Both the position numbers and the translations under genes were made by a program. From positions 1-24,994 of the forward strand of contig DAOTVS010000291.1 of assembly GCA_034436375.1 (NCBI GenBank): a stretch of DNA of 24,994 nt, given 5' to 3'. Of this stretch, positions 7,232 through 14,415 are shown in pieces (positions within the stretch are counted from its first letter, which is position 1; every line of letters begins with the position of its first letter). The notes beneath the pieces were generated by a model, which had not been told where the DNA came from, searched no databases, and saw only the letters and a list, made by a program, of their open reading frames with translations. The DNA comes from DAOTVS01 sp034436375 (GTDB taxonomy: Bacteria; Chloroflexota; Anaerolineae; SpSt-313).

Positions 7232-8032
7232 ATGAGCAAGTTCCAAGTGGCCTGCCATCTGATTCAATGGGGCGGCGAGCAAGTGCGCGACCCGGAGAAG
7301 GTCCTGCGCGAGGTCGCCGAGGCTGGCTGGGTTGGCGTGGAGGGCTATCAGGCCAAGAATGCGGAGCACCTGGTGGACCTGGCTACCCTGGCTGCCAAGT
7401 ACGGCCTGCACTGGGTCAACATGTCGGGCCCCACGGATATCGACACAGCCCGCTATAACCTGACCCTGGGCAACAAGGCCGCCGAAGCCGTGCACGGTCG
7501 GCGCGCCGATTACGGCGGCGACAACCCCTCCGACGCCGATATCCAGCGCGCGGCCCGCGATTTCGCGCCGACGATTGCCTTTTGCCGGGAGCATGGGCTC
7601 AAGTGCTTCCACCACGCCCACCTCTGGACGCTGATCGAGACGGTGCAGGATGCCGAGCGTCTCCTGAGCGTCGTACCCGACCTGTGGTTGCTCTACGATA
7701 CTGGTCACCTGCTGGCGGGCGGCAGCAATCCGTTGGATGTCTTCAAGAGCCCTATCCTGCGCAACCGCATCGCCCATGTGCACCTGAAGGATTTCTACGC
7801 CGACGACCCCAAGACGTGGAATCACCGCACGAGCAAGTTCGGCGCCGAGGGGCGCTTTGCCGAGCTGGGCGCGGGCAACATGGGCCTCGACGTCAAGGCC
7901 GTGCTGCAGGGCCTGGAGGAGATCGGCTATGAGGGGTGGGTGTCGGTCGAGCTGGATGAGCCTTTCCCCAGGCGTACACCCGCCGAGGCGGCCCGGGTGA
8001 ACCGCGAGTACCTGCGCAAACTAGGCTACTGA
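7232..8032 (+). CDS. Sugar phosphate isomerase/epimerase (xylose-isomerase-like TIM barrel)
   Basis: 266 residues, with a strong RBS (AAAGGAGGAGAG) before ATG 7232. The fold is the AP-endonuclease-2/xylose-isomerase-like barrel seen in IolE/IolI and hydroxypyruvate isomerase. Likely metal ligands sit in the usual places: GVEGYQ (Glu37), HHAHLWTLIET (127-137; Glu136 nearby), DTGH (156-159), HVHLKD (182-187) and SVELDE (238-243; Glu240). Enzymes of this family interconvert ketoses and acid-sugar intermediates or dehydrate inosose, and in apiose catabolism one member decarboxylates 3-oxo-isoapionate. The position between two URO-D paralogs, upstream of the RLP, supports a role in the same pathway; the substrate cannot be read from sequence. 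Confidence 0.87.
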   Translation: MSKFQVACHLIQWGGEQVRDPEKVLREVAEAGWVGVEGYQAKNAEHLVDLATLAAKYGLHWVNMSGPTDIDTARYNLTLGNKAAEAVHGRRADYGGDNPSDADIQRAARDFAPTIAFCREHGLKCFHHAHLWTLIETVQDAERLLSVVPDLWLLYDTGHLLAGGSNPLDVFKSPILRNRIAHVHLKDFYADDPKTWNHRTSKFGAEGRFAELGAGNMGLDVKAVLQGLEEIGYEGWVSVELDEPFPRRTPAEAARVNREYLRKLGY

Positions 8033-8099
8033 GGCCAACAACGTCTATTTGTACACATAACTTGTTGTGGCGGGCAACGGAGGCTGGGAGTTCTGGCTT

Positions 8100-8220
8100 G
8101 TAGTGAGGGAGAGGGGGAGGGGGAGCCGGATGGCATCCAGAACCCATATGCGCCTGCAGTAGGGGCAGATCTGAGTTCCGCCCCTACATTCGCCATCCGG
8201 CTCCCCCTCTCCCTCACTAC
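8100..8220. repeat. Long imperfect hairpin with nested GTAGGGGC palindrome
   Basis: The arm 8100-8134 (starting GTAGTGAGGGAG, ending CCGGATGGC) is complementary to 8192-8220, except that the left arm has one extra 6-bp GGGGGA unit. Inside the loop is a second inverted repeat, GTAGGGGC (8159-8166) and GCCCCTAC (8180-8187). No gene is present in 8033-8334. Confidence 0.9.
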
Positions 8221-8243
8221 GAACCTGGCTGCCGCCCCTGCTC

Positions 8244-8293
8244 ATGACGTCTGCGGACGTCATCCGCAGTTTAACATGGCCAGCGGGCCATGT
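8244..8293. repeat. Cluster of overlapping small hairpins
   Basis: Three stems: ATGACGTC/GACGTCAT (8244-8263, loop TGCG), CTGCGGA/TCCGCAG (8251-8269, loop 5) and ACATGGCC/GGCCATGT (8274-8293, loop AGCG). The first two share bases and cannot form together. They are followed by AGAATGACAGG (8301-8311), which resembles the end of common TGTCATTCT-type repeats. Confidence 0.8.
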
Positions 8294-8334
8294 CCTACTT
8301 AGAATGACAGGTGCAGTTGTAAAGGAGAATTCCC

Positions 8335-8451
8335 GTGGCTCTGCGTATCCGTCCCATCCGTGACGATGACATCGCTCACGTGGTTGAGCTGCCGCTATTG
8401 GCGTGGGCCCCGAATTGTGGTCGTGGTGTTAATGGAGATATTGATGCCTGA
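8335..8451 (+). pseudogene. Remnant of a GNAT acetyltransferase N-terminus
   Basis: A GTG at 8335 with a good RBS (AAGGAG, 8322-8327) opens 38 codons. The first 26 read like the start of a GNAT protein: LRIRPIRDDDIAHVVELPLL, then AWAP. The similarity then stops and the frame ends at a TGA (8449-8451) that overlaps the next gene's first codons. The rest of the acetyltransferase domain is missing, so this is most simply a 3'-deleted gene whose expression signals may still drive the next gene. A functional 38-residue leader peptide is a less likely reading. Confidence 0.65.
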
Positions 8452-9535
8452 AACGAGAGCTTTGCAGTACAAACCCGACTGGCCCGAGGCGCGCGAGCGC
8501 ATGGAAGCTTTTTGGCGCGGTGAGGTCCGCGACCGGCCCCCTATCTGGATCACGGCGCCGCGGCGGAATCCTCTGCCCGGGCCGCCGCGCCCGCCGCTGC
8601 CGGAGGATCTGCCCAGCCGCTATCTGGACCAGGACTACCTCCTGGCTGAGGCCGATTACCGGTTTCGCCATACCATCTTCCTGGGCGAAAGCGTGCCCTG
8701 CTTCCTGCCCTACCAGGGCGCCAATGAGCTGGCGCTCTACCTGGGCTCACAGGCCGTGTTCGCGCCCGATACGGTGTGGTTCGAGCCGGCGCTCTCCGGC
8801 CTCGAAGGTGGCCCCGACCTGACGCCCGCGGAGGATAATCGGCACTGGCGCTGGGCGCAACAGGCAATCCGCCGCGCCAAGGCTGAGGGGGAGGGCAAGT
8901 TCATCGTCTCCTTCCCCGACCTGATCGAGAACCTGGACACTCTGGCCGCCCTGCGCGGCACACAGCCGCTGCTCTATGACCTGGTTGATCACCCGGCGGC
9001 GGTGCACCGCTACCAGGAGCAGATTCTGGCGCATTATTTCCGCTACTATGATCGCCTGGCGGCGCTTTTGGGCGTGCAGGAGCAGGGCAGTATGCTGGGC
9101 GGCTTTCCCATGTGGATGCCTGGCCGCGGCGCCAAGGTGCAGTGTGATTTCTCGGCCATGATCTCGCCGGCCGCCTATGCCGAGTTTGTGTTGCCCTACC
9201 TGCAGCGGCAGCTCCGGCGCCTGGAGTACAGCATCTACCACCTGGATGGCCCGTGCGCGCTGCAGCACCTGGACGCTCTGCTCGGCATCCCGGAGCTGCA
9301 ATGCATCCAGTGGACGCCGGGGGATGGCCACGAGCCCTGCGCCTCGGAGCACTGGCTGCCCATCTTCCGGCGCATCCAGGCTGCGGGCAAGATCGTCTTT
9401 GCCAACGGCAACGCCGCCGATGCGCGCCGGCTGCTGCGCCAGCTGGACCGGCGGCTGCTTTTCTTCTCCGCCTCTTGTGAGGATGAAGATGAGGCCTATG
9501 CGCTCCTGCGCGACGTGGAGCGCCTGGGACCGTAG
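8444..9535 (+). CDS. URO-D-like superfamily protein, second and divergent type
   Basis: 363 residues from ATG 8444, with GGAG (8434-8437) 6 nt upstream. An upstream in-frame extension to 8360 runs through a decayed acetyltransferase gene and is rejected. Features are PDWPEARERMEAFWRGEVRD near the start, FIVSFPDLIENLDTLAALRG, MLGGFPMWMPGRG, and YHLDGPCALQHLDALLGI, then QCIQWTPGDG. The HLDGP motif takes the place of the H-x-C zinc site, so this belongs to a different URO-D/methionine-synthase-like subgroup from the gene at 6185. No reaction is established for this group to my knowledge. It is 13 bp before the oxidoreductase gene and clearly in the same operon. Confidence 0.8.
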   Translation: MPETRALQYKPDWPEARERMEAFWRGEVRDRPPIWITAPRRNPLPGPPRPPLPEDLPSRYLDQDYLLAEADYRFRHTIFLGESVPCFLPYQGANELALYLGSQAVFAPDTVWFEPALSGLEGGPDLTPAEDNRHWRWAQQAIRRAKAEGEGKFIVSFPDLIENLDTLAALRGTQPLLYDLVDHPAAVHRYQEQILAHYFRYYDRLAALLGVQEQGSMLGGFPMWMPGRGAKVQCDFSAMISPAAYAEFVLPYLQRQLRRLEYSIYHLDGPCALQHLDALLGIPELQCIQWTPGDGHEPCASEHWLPIFRRIQAAGKIVFANGNAADARRLLRQLDRRLLFFSASCEDEDEAYALLRDVERLGP

Positions 9536-9548
9536 GAGGGGCCAGGGT

Positions 9549-10721
9549 ATGAAGGTCGTGATCTTTGGCGCGGGGGCCTCGGGGCGCGGGCACGTTGGGC
9601 AGCTGGCTTACGCCTCGGGCTATCAGCTGATCTTTGTGGATAAGGATGAGTCGCTGGTGGCGGCGCTGCAATCCGCCGGGCAGTATACGGTGCACCTGGT
9701 GGGTGCGCAGGAGCGCGATGTCGTGATCCGCGGCTTTAGGGCCTACCCCCTGCGTGCTGAGGAGGCCATCGCCGAGGAGATCGCTGCCTGTGACCTGGTG
9801 CTCACCGCCGTCACGGCCGAGGGGCTGCCGGGCCTGGTGCCCTGCCTGGCGCGCGGGCTCGAGCGGCGGGCACAGCGCGGCGTGGCGGCGCCAGTGAATG
9901 TGATCGCCTGCGAGAACATGATCAACGGTTCCACAGCCCTCAAGGGGATGTTGCTGCCTGCCATTGCTGCGCGCTACCGGTCTGCCGTGGAGAGCTGCAC
10001 CGGCTTTCCCGATGCCATGATCGCGCGCGTGGTACCGGCGCCTGCGGGCGATCGCCTGCGCCTGCTGGCCGAGGACCACAACGAGTGGCCGGTCGATGCC
10101 CGGGCCTTCCGCGGACCAGACCCCGGCATCGATGGGCTCGAGTTGGTGGATAACCTGCAGGCGCGCCTGGAGCGCAAGATCTACATGCACAATACCGGGC
10201 ACGCCGTCTGCGGCTACCTGGGTTACCTCAAGGGCTATGCGGTGATGTGCGATGCTGTTTTGGACCCGGTGATCCGGCGCGCCGTCTATGGCGCCATGAC
10301 CGAGTCGGCGCAGACCCTGCGCCACACCTATGGCTTCTCGTGGGAGAGCCTCGAGGAGTATCGCGACAGCTTCTTTCCGCGGGTCGAGGGGAGGCTCATC
10401 CTGGACCCGGTGGCCCGCGTGTGCCGCTCGCCCCGGCGTAAGCTGGGCCGGCAGGAGCGGCTGCTCGGCCCCGCTTGCCGGGCCATCGACCTGGGGCTGG
10501 AACCGGTGCACCTGGCGTTGGGCATCGCCGCTGCCCTGCGCTATGACGCGCCGGATGACCCCGAGGCGGCCGACGTTCAGGCCCTGCTCCATACTGGCGG
10601 GGTGGGGGCCGTCTTGCAGCAGATCGGTGCGGTGGATGCGGAGCGACTGGCGCGACTGCAGCCCCTGGTCGAGCAGGCCCTGGCCGGGCTGCCCGCGCTG
10701 CTGAAAGGGGGAGAATCATGA
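9549..10721 (+). CDS. Mannitol-1-phosphate dehydrogenase-like polyol/sugar-acid oxidoreductase
   Basis: 390 residues from ATG 9549 (GGAGGGG just upstream); earlier in-frame starts lie inside the previous gene. The N-terminal Rossmann domain begins MKVVIFGAGASGRGHVGQL. CENMINGS (121-128) and the family catalytic signature K210-x4-N215-x2-H218 (KIYMHNTGH) place it in the mannitol dehydrogenase/mannitol-1-phosphate 5-dehydrogenase (MtlD) superfamily. Such enzymes oxidise a polyol, polyol phosphate or hexonate to the ketose or keto acid with NAD(P). Its TGA overlaps the RLP start (ATGA, 10718-10721), so the two proteins are translationally coupled and probably act in consecutive steps. Tagaturonate/fructuronate reductase-like activity is an alternative. 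Confidence 0.87.
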   Translation: MKVVIFGAGASGRGHVGQLAYASGYQLIFVDKDESLVAALQSAGQYTVHLVGAQERDVVIRGFRAYPLRAEEAIAEEIAACDLVLTAVTAEGLPGLVPCLARGLERRAQRGVAAPVNVIACENMINGSTALKGMLLPAIAARYRSAVESCTGFPDAMIARVVPAPAGDRLRLLAEDHNEWPVDARAFRGPDPGIDGLELVDNLQARLERKIYMHNTGHAVCGYLGYLKGYAVMCDAVLDPVIRRAVYGAMTESAQTLRHTYGFSWESLEEYRDSFFPRVEGRLILDPVARVCRSPRRKLGRQERLLGPACRAIDLGLEPVHLALGIAAALRYDAPDDPEAADVQALLHTGGVGAVLQQIGAVDAERLARLQPLVEQALAGLPALLKGGES

Positions 10722-11938
10722 CCCTGCACACGCCGGAGGATTCGCTGGTCGCCACCTTTTATATCGAGACGGGGCAGAGCCTGCACAAGGTGGCCGAGCG
10801 GGTGGCGGAGATCGAGACGACCGCCAACTGGATGGCGCGGACGCCGCCGACCCCGCTGTTCCTGGAGTGCAAGGGGGAGGTGGCAGAGGTTAATGAAGTC
10901 GCGCCGGGCAAGGGCACCTTTACCGTCTATTTTCCTCTGCGCAACATGGACCTGGAGCACGATGCCTTTAGCTCGACCTGGCTGTCTATGATCGGCGGGG
11001 GGACTTTTGCCCTCGTCGACTATGCCAAATCCCGCCTGCTCGATTTCTCGCTGCCCGCTTGGGCCTACCGCTACTTTCCCGGCCCCCGGTTCGGCATGGA
11101 GGATAACCGCCGTCTTTTGGGTGTGCGCAATGACGAGCCCATCATCGGCACTATCGTCAAGCCGACCTCCGGGCTGACGCCCGAGGAGGTGGCCGACATG
11201 TGCTACAATGTGGCCCTGGCCGGTGTGCGCTTTATCAAGGATGACGAGAAGATGATGAACCCCGCCTACTGCCCCCTGGGCAGACGGGTGCGGCTCGTCA
11301 CCGAGGCGCTCAAGCGGGCCGAGGAGCAGACCGGCCAGAAGGTCATCTACGCACCCCACATTACCGCCGGCCCCGAACGCATCCGGCAGAACGCCTATAC
11401 CGCCCTGGAGAACGGCGCCAATGCCCTCATGCTGAACATCTTTGCGGCCGGGTTCGGCTCGCTCGAGATCCTGGCGCGTGACCCCAACATCAACGTGCCG
11501 CTTTATGCCCACTGTGGCGGCAAGGAGGCCCTGGGGCGCGCGGAGGGGCAGGGCGTGGCGCCCAACGTGATCGCCAAATATGCCCGCCTCATGGGCGGCT
11601 GCTACTTTCGCTCTGGCATCGTGGGCAGTTACCTGGTGGGCAGCGTGGAAGAGTCCAGGGAGATCAACCGGGCCCTCAGTGGGCCCATCCCGGGCATCAA
11701 GGATGCGGTGCCGGCGCTCTCGGGTGGGCTGGGCCCCAAGAACATCGGCGCCACCATCGCCGCCTTTGGCCTGGACGTCTTTTACCTGGCCGGCTCGGGC
11801 ATCTTTTCCCATCCCATGGGCATGCGGGCCGGCGTCGAGGCCATGAAGCAGGCGGCGCGGGCGCAGCTGGCCGGCATCCCCCCGGCTGACTATGCGCGCG
11901 ACCATGCCGAGCTGGCTGCGGCGTTACGTAATCCGTAA
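10718..11938 (+). CDS. RuBisCO-like protein (form IV RLP), acid-sugar type
   Basis: 406 residues. The barrel has GTIVKPTSGL (144-153; K148 equals RuBisCO K175, but the K177 position is Thr), then GVRFIKDDEKMMNPAYCPLG (169-188; K174 is the carbamylation lysine, D176 and E177 the other Mg ligands), HITAG (214-218), YAHCGGKEALG (263-273), SGIVGSYLVG (299-308) where the loop-6 Lys334 is absent, and ALSGGLGP (333-340; S335 equals S379). The metal centre is kept but the CO2-fixation lysine is lost, so it should enolise, isomerise or decarboxylate a sugar-acid phosphate and not fix CO2. Known RLP activities include DK-MTP-1-P enolase, MTRu-1-P isomerase, tetronate-type isomerases and 3-oxo-isoapionate-4-phosphate decarboxylase. 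It is coupled to an MtlD-like oxidoreductase. The final residues and stop lie in a repeat. Confidence 0.93.
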   Translation: MTLHTPEDSLVATFYIETGQSLHKVAERVAEIETTANWMARTPPTPLFLECKGEVAEVNEVAPGKGTFTVYFPLRNMDLEHDAFSSTWLSMIGGGTFALVDYAKSRLLDFSLPAWAYRYFPGPRFGMEDNRRLLGVRNDEPIIGTIVKPTSGLTPEEVADMCYNVALAGVRFIKDDEKMMNPAYCPLGRRVRLVTEALKRAEEQTGQKVIYAPHITAGPERIRQNAYTALENGANALMLNIFAAGFGSLEILARDPNINVPLYAHCGGKEALGRAEGQGVAPNVIAKYARLMGGCYFRSGIVGSYLVGSVEESREINRALSGPIPGIKDAVPALSGGLGPKNIGATIAAFGLDVFYLAGSGIFSHPMGMRAGVEAMKQAARAQLAGIPPADYARDHAELAAALRNP

Positions 11939-11960
11939 AACGTGAAACGTCAAGCGTAGG
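11926..11960. repeat. ACGTNAA heptamer repeats, left arm
   Basis: Five 7-bp units (ACGTAAT, CCGTAAA, ACGTGAA, ACGTCAA, GCGTAGG). They begin inside the RLP gene and supply its last codons and TAA. Positions 11934-11958 pair with 12049-12073 at 22 of 25 positions. Confidence 0.88.
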
Positions 11961-12047
11961 GCCGCCATGGTGGAACGTCTGCTGCTCCAGATGGTCCTTC
12001 TCAGGGCGGCTGGCACAACAAGCAACATATACTGCGCCATGACGACC

Positions 12048-12075
12048 TTACGTTTTACGTTTGACGTTTTACGCA
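12048..12075. repeat. TTACGTT heptamer repeats, right arm
   Basis: Four 7-bp units (TTACGTT, TTACGTT, TGACGTT, TTACGCA), the inverted complement of the array at 11926-11960. The array ends 2 bp before the GGAGG of the cupin gene. The enclosed 87 bp shows no gene. Confidence 0.88.
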
Positions 12076-12086
12076 CTGGAGGCGAC

Positions 12087-12425
12087 ATGAAACGAGTGGA
12101 GAAACCCTGGGGCGAGGAGATCTGGTTCGCCCACAACGACCTCTATGCGGGCAAGCTCATCCGCATGATCAAAGGCACGCGCAGCAGCCTGCAGTATCAC
12201 CGGCAGAAGCACGAGACGATCTATTTTCTGCAGGGGGTGGCCCGGGCGACGCTGGAGGATGAGGGCGGCGCCCTGGCCGAGCGCATCGTGCGGGCGGGCG
12301 ATGTGATCGAGAACCCGCCGTTGCGCAAGCACCGCCTGGAAGCCCTGGAGGATATCGAACTGATCGAGGTCTCGACCCCGCATCTGGATGACGTGGTGCG
12401 CGTCGAGGATGACTATAGGCGGTAG
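12087..12425 (+). CDS. Small cupin (mannose-6-phosphate isomerase type II C-terminal-like)
   Basis: 112 residues from ATG 12087, with GGAGG (12078-12082) 4 nt upstream; an in-frame ATG at 11967 would run through the repeat and is rejected. A single cupin fold: VEKPWGEEIWF (4-14) as in phosphomannose isomerase type II tails, then LQYHRQKHETIYFLQGVARATLEDEG (metal-binding motif 1: H-x3-H with a Glu) and GDVIENPPLRKHRLEAL (motif 2). Such stand-alone cupins may isomerise or epimerise sugar phosphates, or act as metal-dependent lyases. RLPs of the methylthioribose-type pathways are also paired with cupins, but this sequence looks more sugar-isomerase-like. Confidence 0.82.
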   Translation: MKRVEKPWGEEIWFAHNDLYAGKLIRMIKGTRSSLQYHRQKHETIYFLQGVARATLEDEGGALAERIVRAGDVIENPPLRKHRLEALEDIELIEVSTPHLDDVVRVEDDYRR

Positions 12426-12453
12426 ATCCTGCTCCAAGGAGAACACTGCTGTC

Positions 12454-13257
12454 ATGAACACCGGCAAGCTTGTCCGTCTGAACCGTCTCTTCGCCCACCC
12501 CTCCGGCCGCCTGTGCTCGGTGGCGGTGGACCATTTCATCGGCTATGGCGAGGGGCTCCCTGCCGGCCTGCGCCATATCGGGCCCACGCTGGCGGCTGTG
12601 GTAGCGGCGCAGCCCGATGCTGTAACCATGCACAAAGGGATTGCGGCCTCAGCCTGGGGACCTCACGCCGGCCGGGTGCCCTTTATCCTGCAGAGCACGA
12701 CGGCCCGCGCCGATGATACCGCCTGCGAGCAGGTGGCCACACCGGAGGATGCCGTTCGCCTGGGCGCCGATGCCTTTGCCGTGGCGGCCTTTATCCGCGG
12801 CGCCACGGAGGGGGCCCATCTGCGCACGGTGGCCGAGTGCGTGCACGAGGCCGCACACTTTGAGATGCCCGTTATCTGTCACATCTACCCACGGGATTTC
12901 TCGCGGGGCGCGGCACGCATCTCCTTCGCGCCGGAGGATATCGCCTGGGCGGTGCGCTGCGCCTTTGAGTTGGGCGTAGATGTGGTCAAGGTGCCTTACT
13001 GCGGCGATGTGCAGGCCTATGCCGAGATCGTGGCCGACTGCCCTGTGCCGGTGGTGGCGGCGGGCGGACCCAGGGCGCAGACGCTAGAGGCGGCGTTGGC
13101 CATGATGGCCGATGTGGTCAAGGCTGGCGCGCGCGGGGCGACCATCGGCCGCAACGTGTGGGGGTTTGCCCAGATCACGGCGGCCGTGCAGGCTTTCAAG
13201 GCCGTGATCCACGACGGCCAATCTGCGCGGGAAGCCATGCAGCAGGCTGGCCTATGA
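12454..13257 (+). CDS. Class I DhnA/LsrF/DeoC-type aldolase
   Basis: 267 residues from ATG 12454. AAGGAG (12436-12441) is 12 nt away, an unusually long spacing, but no closer start codon exists in frame. Barrel motifs are CSVAVDHFIG (21-30), DAVTMHKG (55-62), PVICHIYPRDF (139-149), DVVKVPYCGD (176-185; K179 is the expected Schiff-base lysine) and PVPVVAAGGPRAQ with GATIGRNVWG (phosphate-binding loops). The family covers fructose-bisphosphate aldolase class I (DhnA), LacD-like tagatose-1,6-bisphosphate aldolase, LsrF and ADH synthase. The stop overlaps the kinase start (ATGA, 13254-13257), so kinase and aldolase are coupled; phosphorylation followed by retro-aldol cleavage to triose phosphate is the natural reading. 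Confidence 0.88.
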   Translation: MNTGKLVRLNRLFAHPSGRLCSVAVDHFIGYGEGLPAGLRHIGPTLAAVVAAQPDAVTMHKGIAASAWGPHAGRVPFILQSTTARADDTACEQVATPEDAVRLGADAFAVAAFIRGATEGAHLRTVAECVHEAAHFEMPVICHIYPRDFSRGAARISFAPEDIAWAVRCAFELGVDVVKVPYCGDVQAYAEIVADCPVPVVAAGGPRAQTLEAALAMMADVVKAGARGATIGRNVWGFAQITAAVQAFKAVIHDGQSAREAMQQAGL

Positions 13258-14243
13258 AGCCATGCTGGGACCTGCTCGGCTTTGGCGCGGTGGCGGTGGA
13301 TGACCTGCTCTATGTGGACCACTATCCGCCGCCCAACAGCAAGACTGAGGTGCGGGCAGTGGATCGGCAGGGCGGCGGGCTGACGGGCACTGCCCTGGTG
13401 GCGGCAGCGCGCCTGGGCGCTACGACGGCCTATGCCGGGGTGTTGGGCGATGATGACCTCTCCCGCTACACCATCGCCGAGCTGACGCGCGAGGGGGTCG
13501 ATTGTTCGCCCGTCCTGAGGCGGGCGGAGGCGCGGCCCATCCACTCGGTCATCATCGTCGACCGTGCCACCGGCGGCCGCAACATCTTTTTCAGCATGGC
13601 CGATGTGATCCAGCGCCCGCCCGAGGCGATGACGGCCGACCTGATCGGCCGCTGCCGCGCCCTTTTTGTGGACCACAAGGGCATCCCCGGCACCCTGCGC
13701 GCGATCGAGCTGGCCCACGAACACCATATCCCTGTGATCGGCGATGTGGAGGGGGAGCCCACCCCCGAGCTGCTCGACCTGATGGGGCGCATCGATCATC
13801 TGGTGATCGGGCATGAGCTGGCCGGCCGGGTGACGGGCGCCGCCGAGCCGGCAGACATGGTGGCCGCCCTCGCCTCACCCCGGCGCCGGGGCCCCCAGCG
13901 GGCTGCAGACAGCCTGCTGGGAAGCCCCGGGCGCGTCTGCATCGCCGTCACGGCGGGCGAGCGCGGGTGTTGGTGGTCGGAGCGGGGCGGCCCAGTGCGC
14001 TACACCCCGGCATTGCGCGTGCAGGTGGTGGATACGACCGGCTGCGGCGATGTTTTTCATGGCGCCTATGCCGCCTGTATCGCCCGTGGCGAAAGCGTGG
14101 AGCGGTCCATCCGCGTGGCCACCGTCACGGCTGGGCTCAAGGCCACCCGGCCCGGCGGCCGCGCCGGCATCCCCGACCGGGCGACGGTGGAGCGGGTACT
14201 CGCGGAAATGGAACCGCAGATGAACGCAGATGAACGCGGATAG
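13254..14243 (+). CDS. PfkB-family carbohydrate kinase
   Basis: 329 residues; ATG 13254 overlaps the aldolase stop by 4 bp. PfkB signatures are GFGAVAVDDLLYVDHYPPPNS (9-29), QGGGLTGTALVAAARLGA (39-56; signature 1) and VVDTTGCGDVFHGAYA (258-273; signature 2, with D266 the catalytic base). Ribokinase, KDG kinase and tagatose-6-P kinase share this layout. An extra low-complexity stretch (about 207-226, rich in Arg, Pro, Gly) sits before the RVCIAVTAGERG strand and corresponds to two DNA palindromes, so it is probably a later insertion in a surface loop. The tail MEPQMNADERG is encoded by the intergenic repeat arm and is not family sequence. It probably phosphorylates the sugar cleaved by the adjacent aldolase. 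Confidence 0.9.
   Translation: MKPCWDLLGFGAVAVDDLLYVDHYPPPNSKTEVRAVDRQGGGLTGTALVAAARLGATTAYAGVLGDDDLSRYTIAELTREGVDCSPVLRRAEARPIHSVIIVDRATGGRNIFFSMADVIQRPPEAMTADLIGRCRALFVDHKGIPGTLRAIELAHEHHIPVIGDVEGEPTPELLDLMGRIDHLVIGHELAGRVTGAAEPADMVAALASPRRRGPQRAADSLLGSPGRVCIAVTAGERGCWWSERGGPVRYTPALRVQVVDTTGCGDVFHGAYAACIARGESVERSIRVATVTAGLKATRPGGRAGIPDRATVERVLAEMEPQMNADERG
13878..13920. repeat. Two adjacent palindromes inside the kinase gene
   Basis: CCCCGGCGCCGGGG (13878-13891) is fully self-complementary. CCAGCGGGCTG (13895-13905) pairs with CAGCCTGCTGG (13910-13920) at 10 of 11 positions across loop CAGA. Together they encode the unusual ASPRRRGPQRAADSLLGSPG loop without breaking the frame. Confidence 0.75.
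14209..14232. repeat. Left arm of a 24-bp perfect inverted repeat
   Basis: It starts TGGAACCGCAGATGAACG and contains a 10-bp unit (GCAGATGAAC) in tandem. The arm lies in the 3' end of the kinase gene, and its continuation gives the last codons and stop. Its exact reverse complement is at 14363-14386. Confidence 0.93.
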
Positions 14244-14362
14244 GACAAGTCTTGAGCACTTGGTGAATTGGGCACATCGCTTTCGGTCAGCGTCGTAGTG
14301 GCGACTTTCGCTCGTCTCCGCGTGACGGAGGAGACGGATGGCTAAAGGCATCACCACGACAC

Positions 14363-14386
14363 CATCTGCGTTCATCTGCGGTTCCA
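14363..14386. repeat. Right arm of the 24-bp perfect inverted repeat
   Basis: Exact reverse complement of 14209-14232, 130 bp downstream and 18 bp before the GGAGGA of the next gene. The spacer (14244-14362) contains a smaller stem, CGTCTCC/GGAGACG around 14314-14337, and no gene. Confidence 0.93.
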
Positions 14387-14415
14387 CCCCCATGTTTTTC
14401 CTCTGGAGGATAACA

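Noticed and set aside
6185..9535. HemE genes for heme synthesis
   Set aside because: Motifs fit methyltransferase-like URO-D paralogs, two copies lie in a sugar cluster, and no other heme genes are near.
8901..10592. 563-residue open frame on the minus strand
   Set aside because: It crosses two genes with clear motifs on the plus strand (URO-D-like and MtlD-like), and its composition is that of a shadow frame.
10577..11905. 442-residue open frame on the minus strand
   Set aside because: It is antisense to the RLP, whose active-site residues are conserved on the plus strand.
10718..11938. True CO2-fixing RuBisCO
   Set aside because: The loop-6 lysine and Lys177 equivalents are missing, and there is no phosphoribulokinase or small subunit nearby.
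12028..12033. TATACT as a promoter for the cupin gene
   Set aside because: A -10-like box is present but the expected -35 position reads GGCGGC, so there is no support beyond one hexamer.
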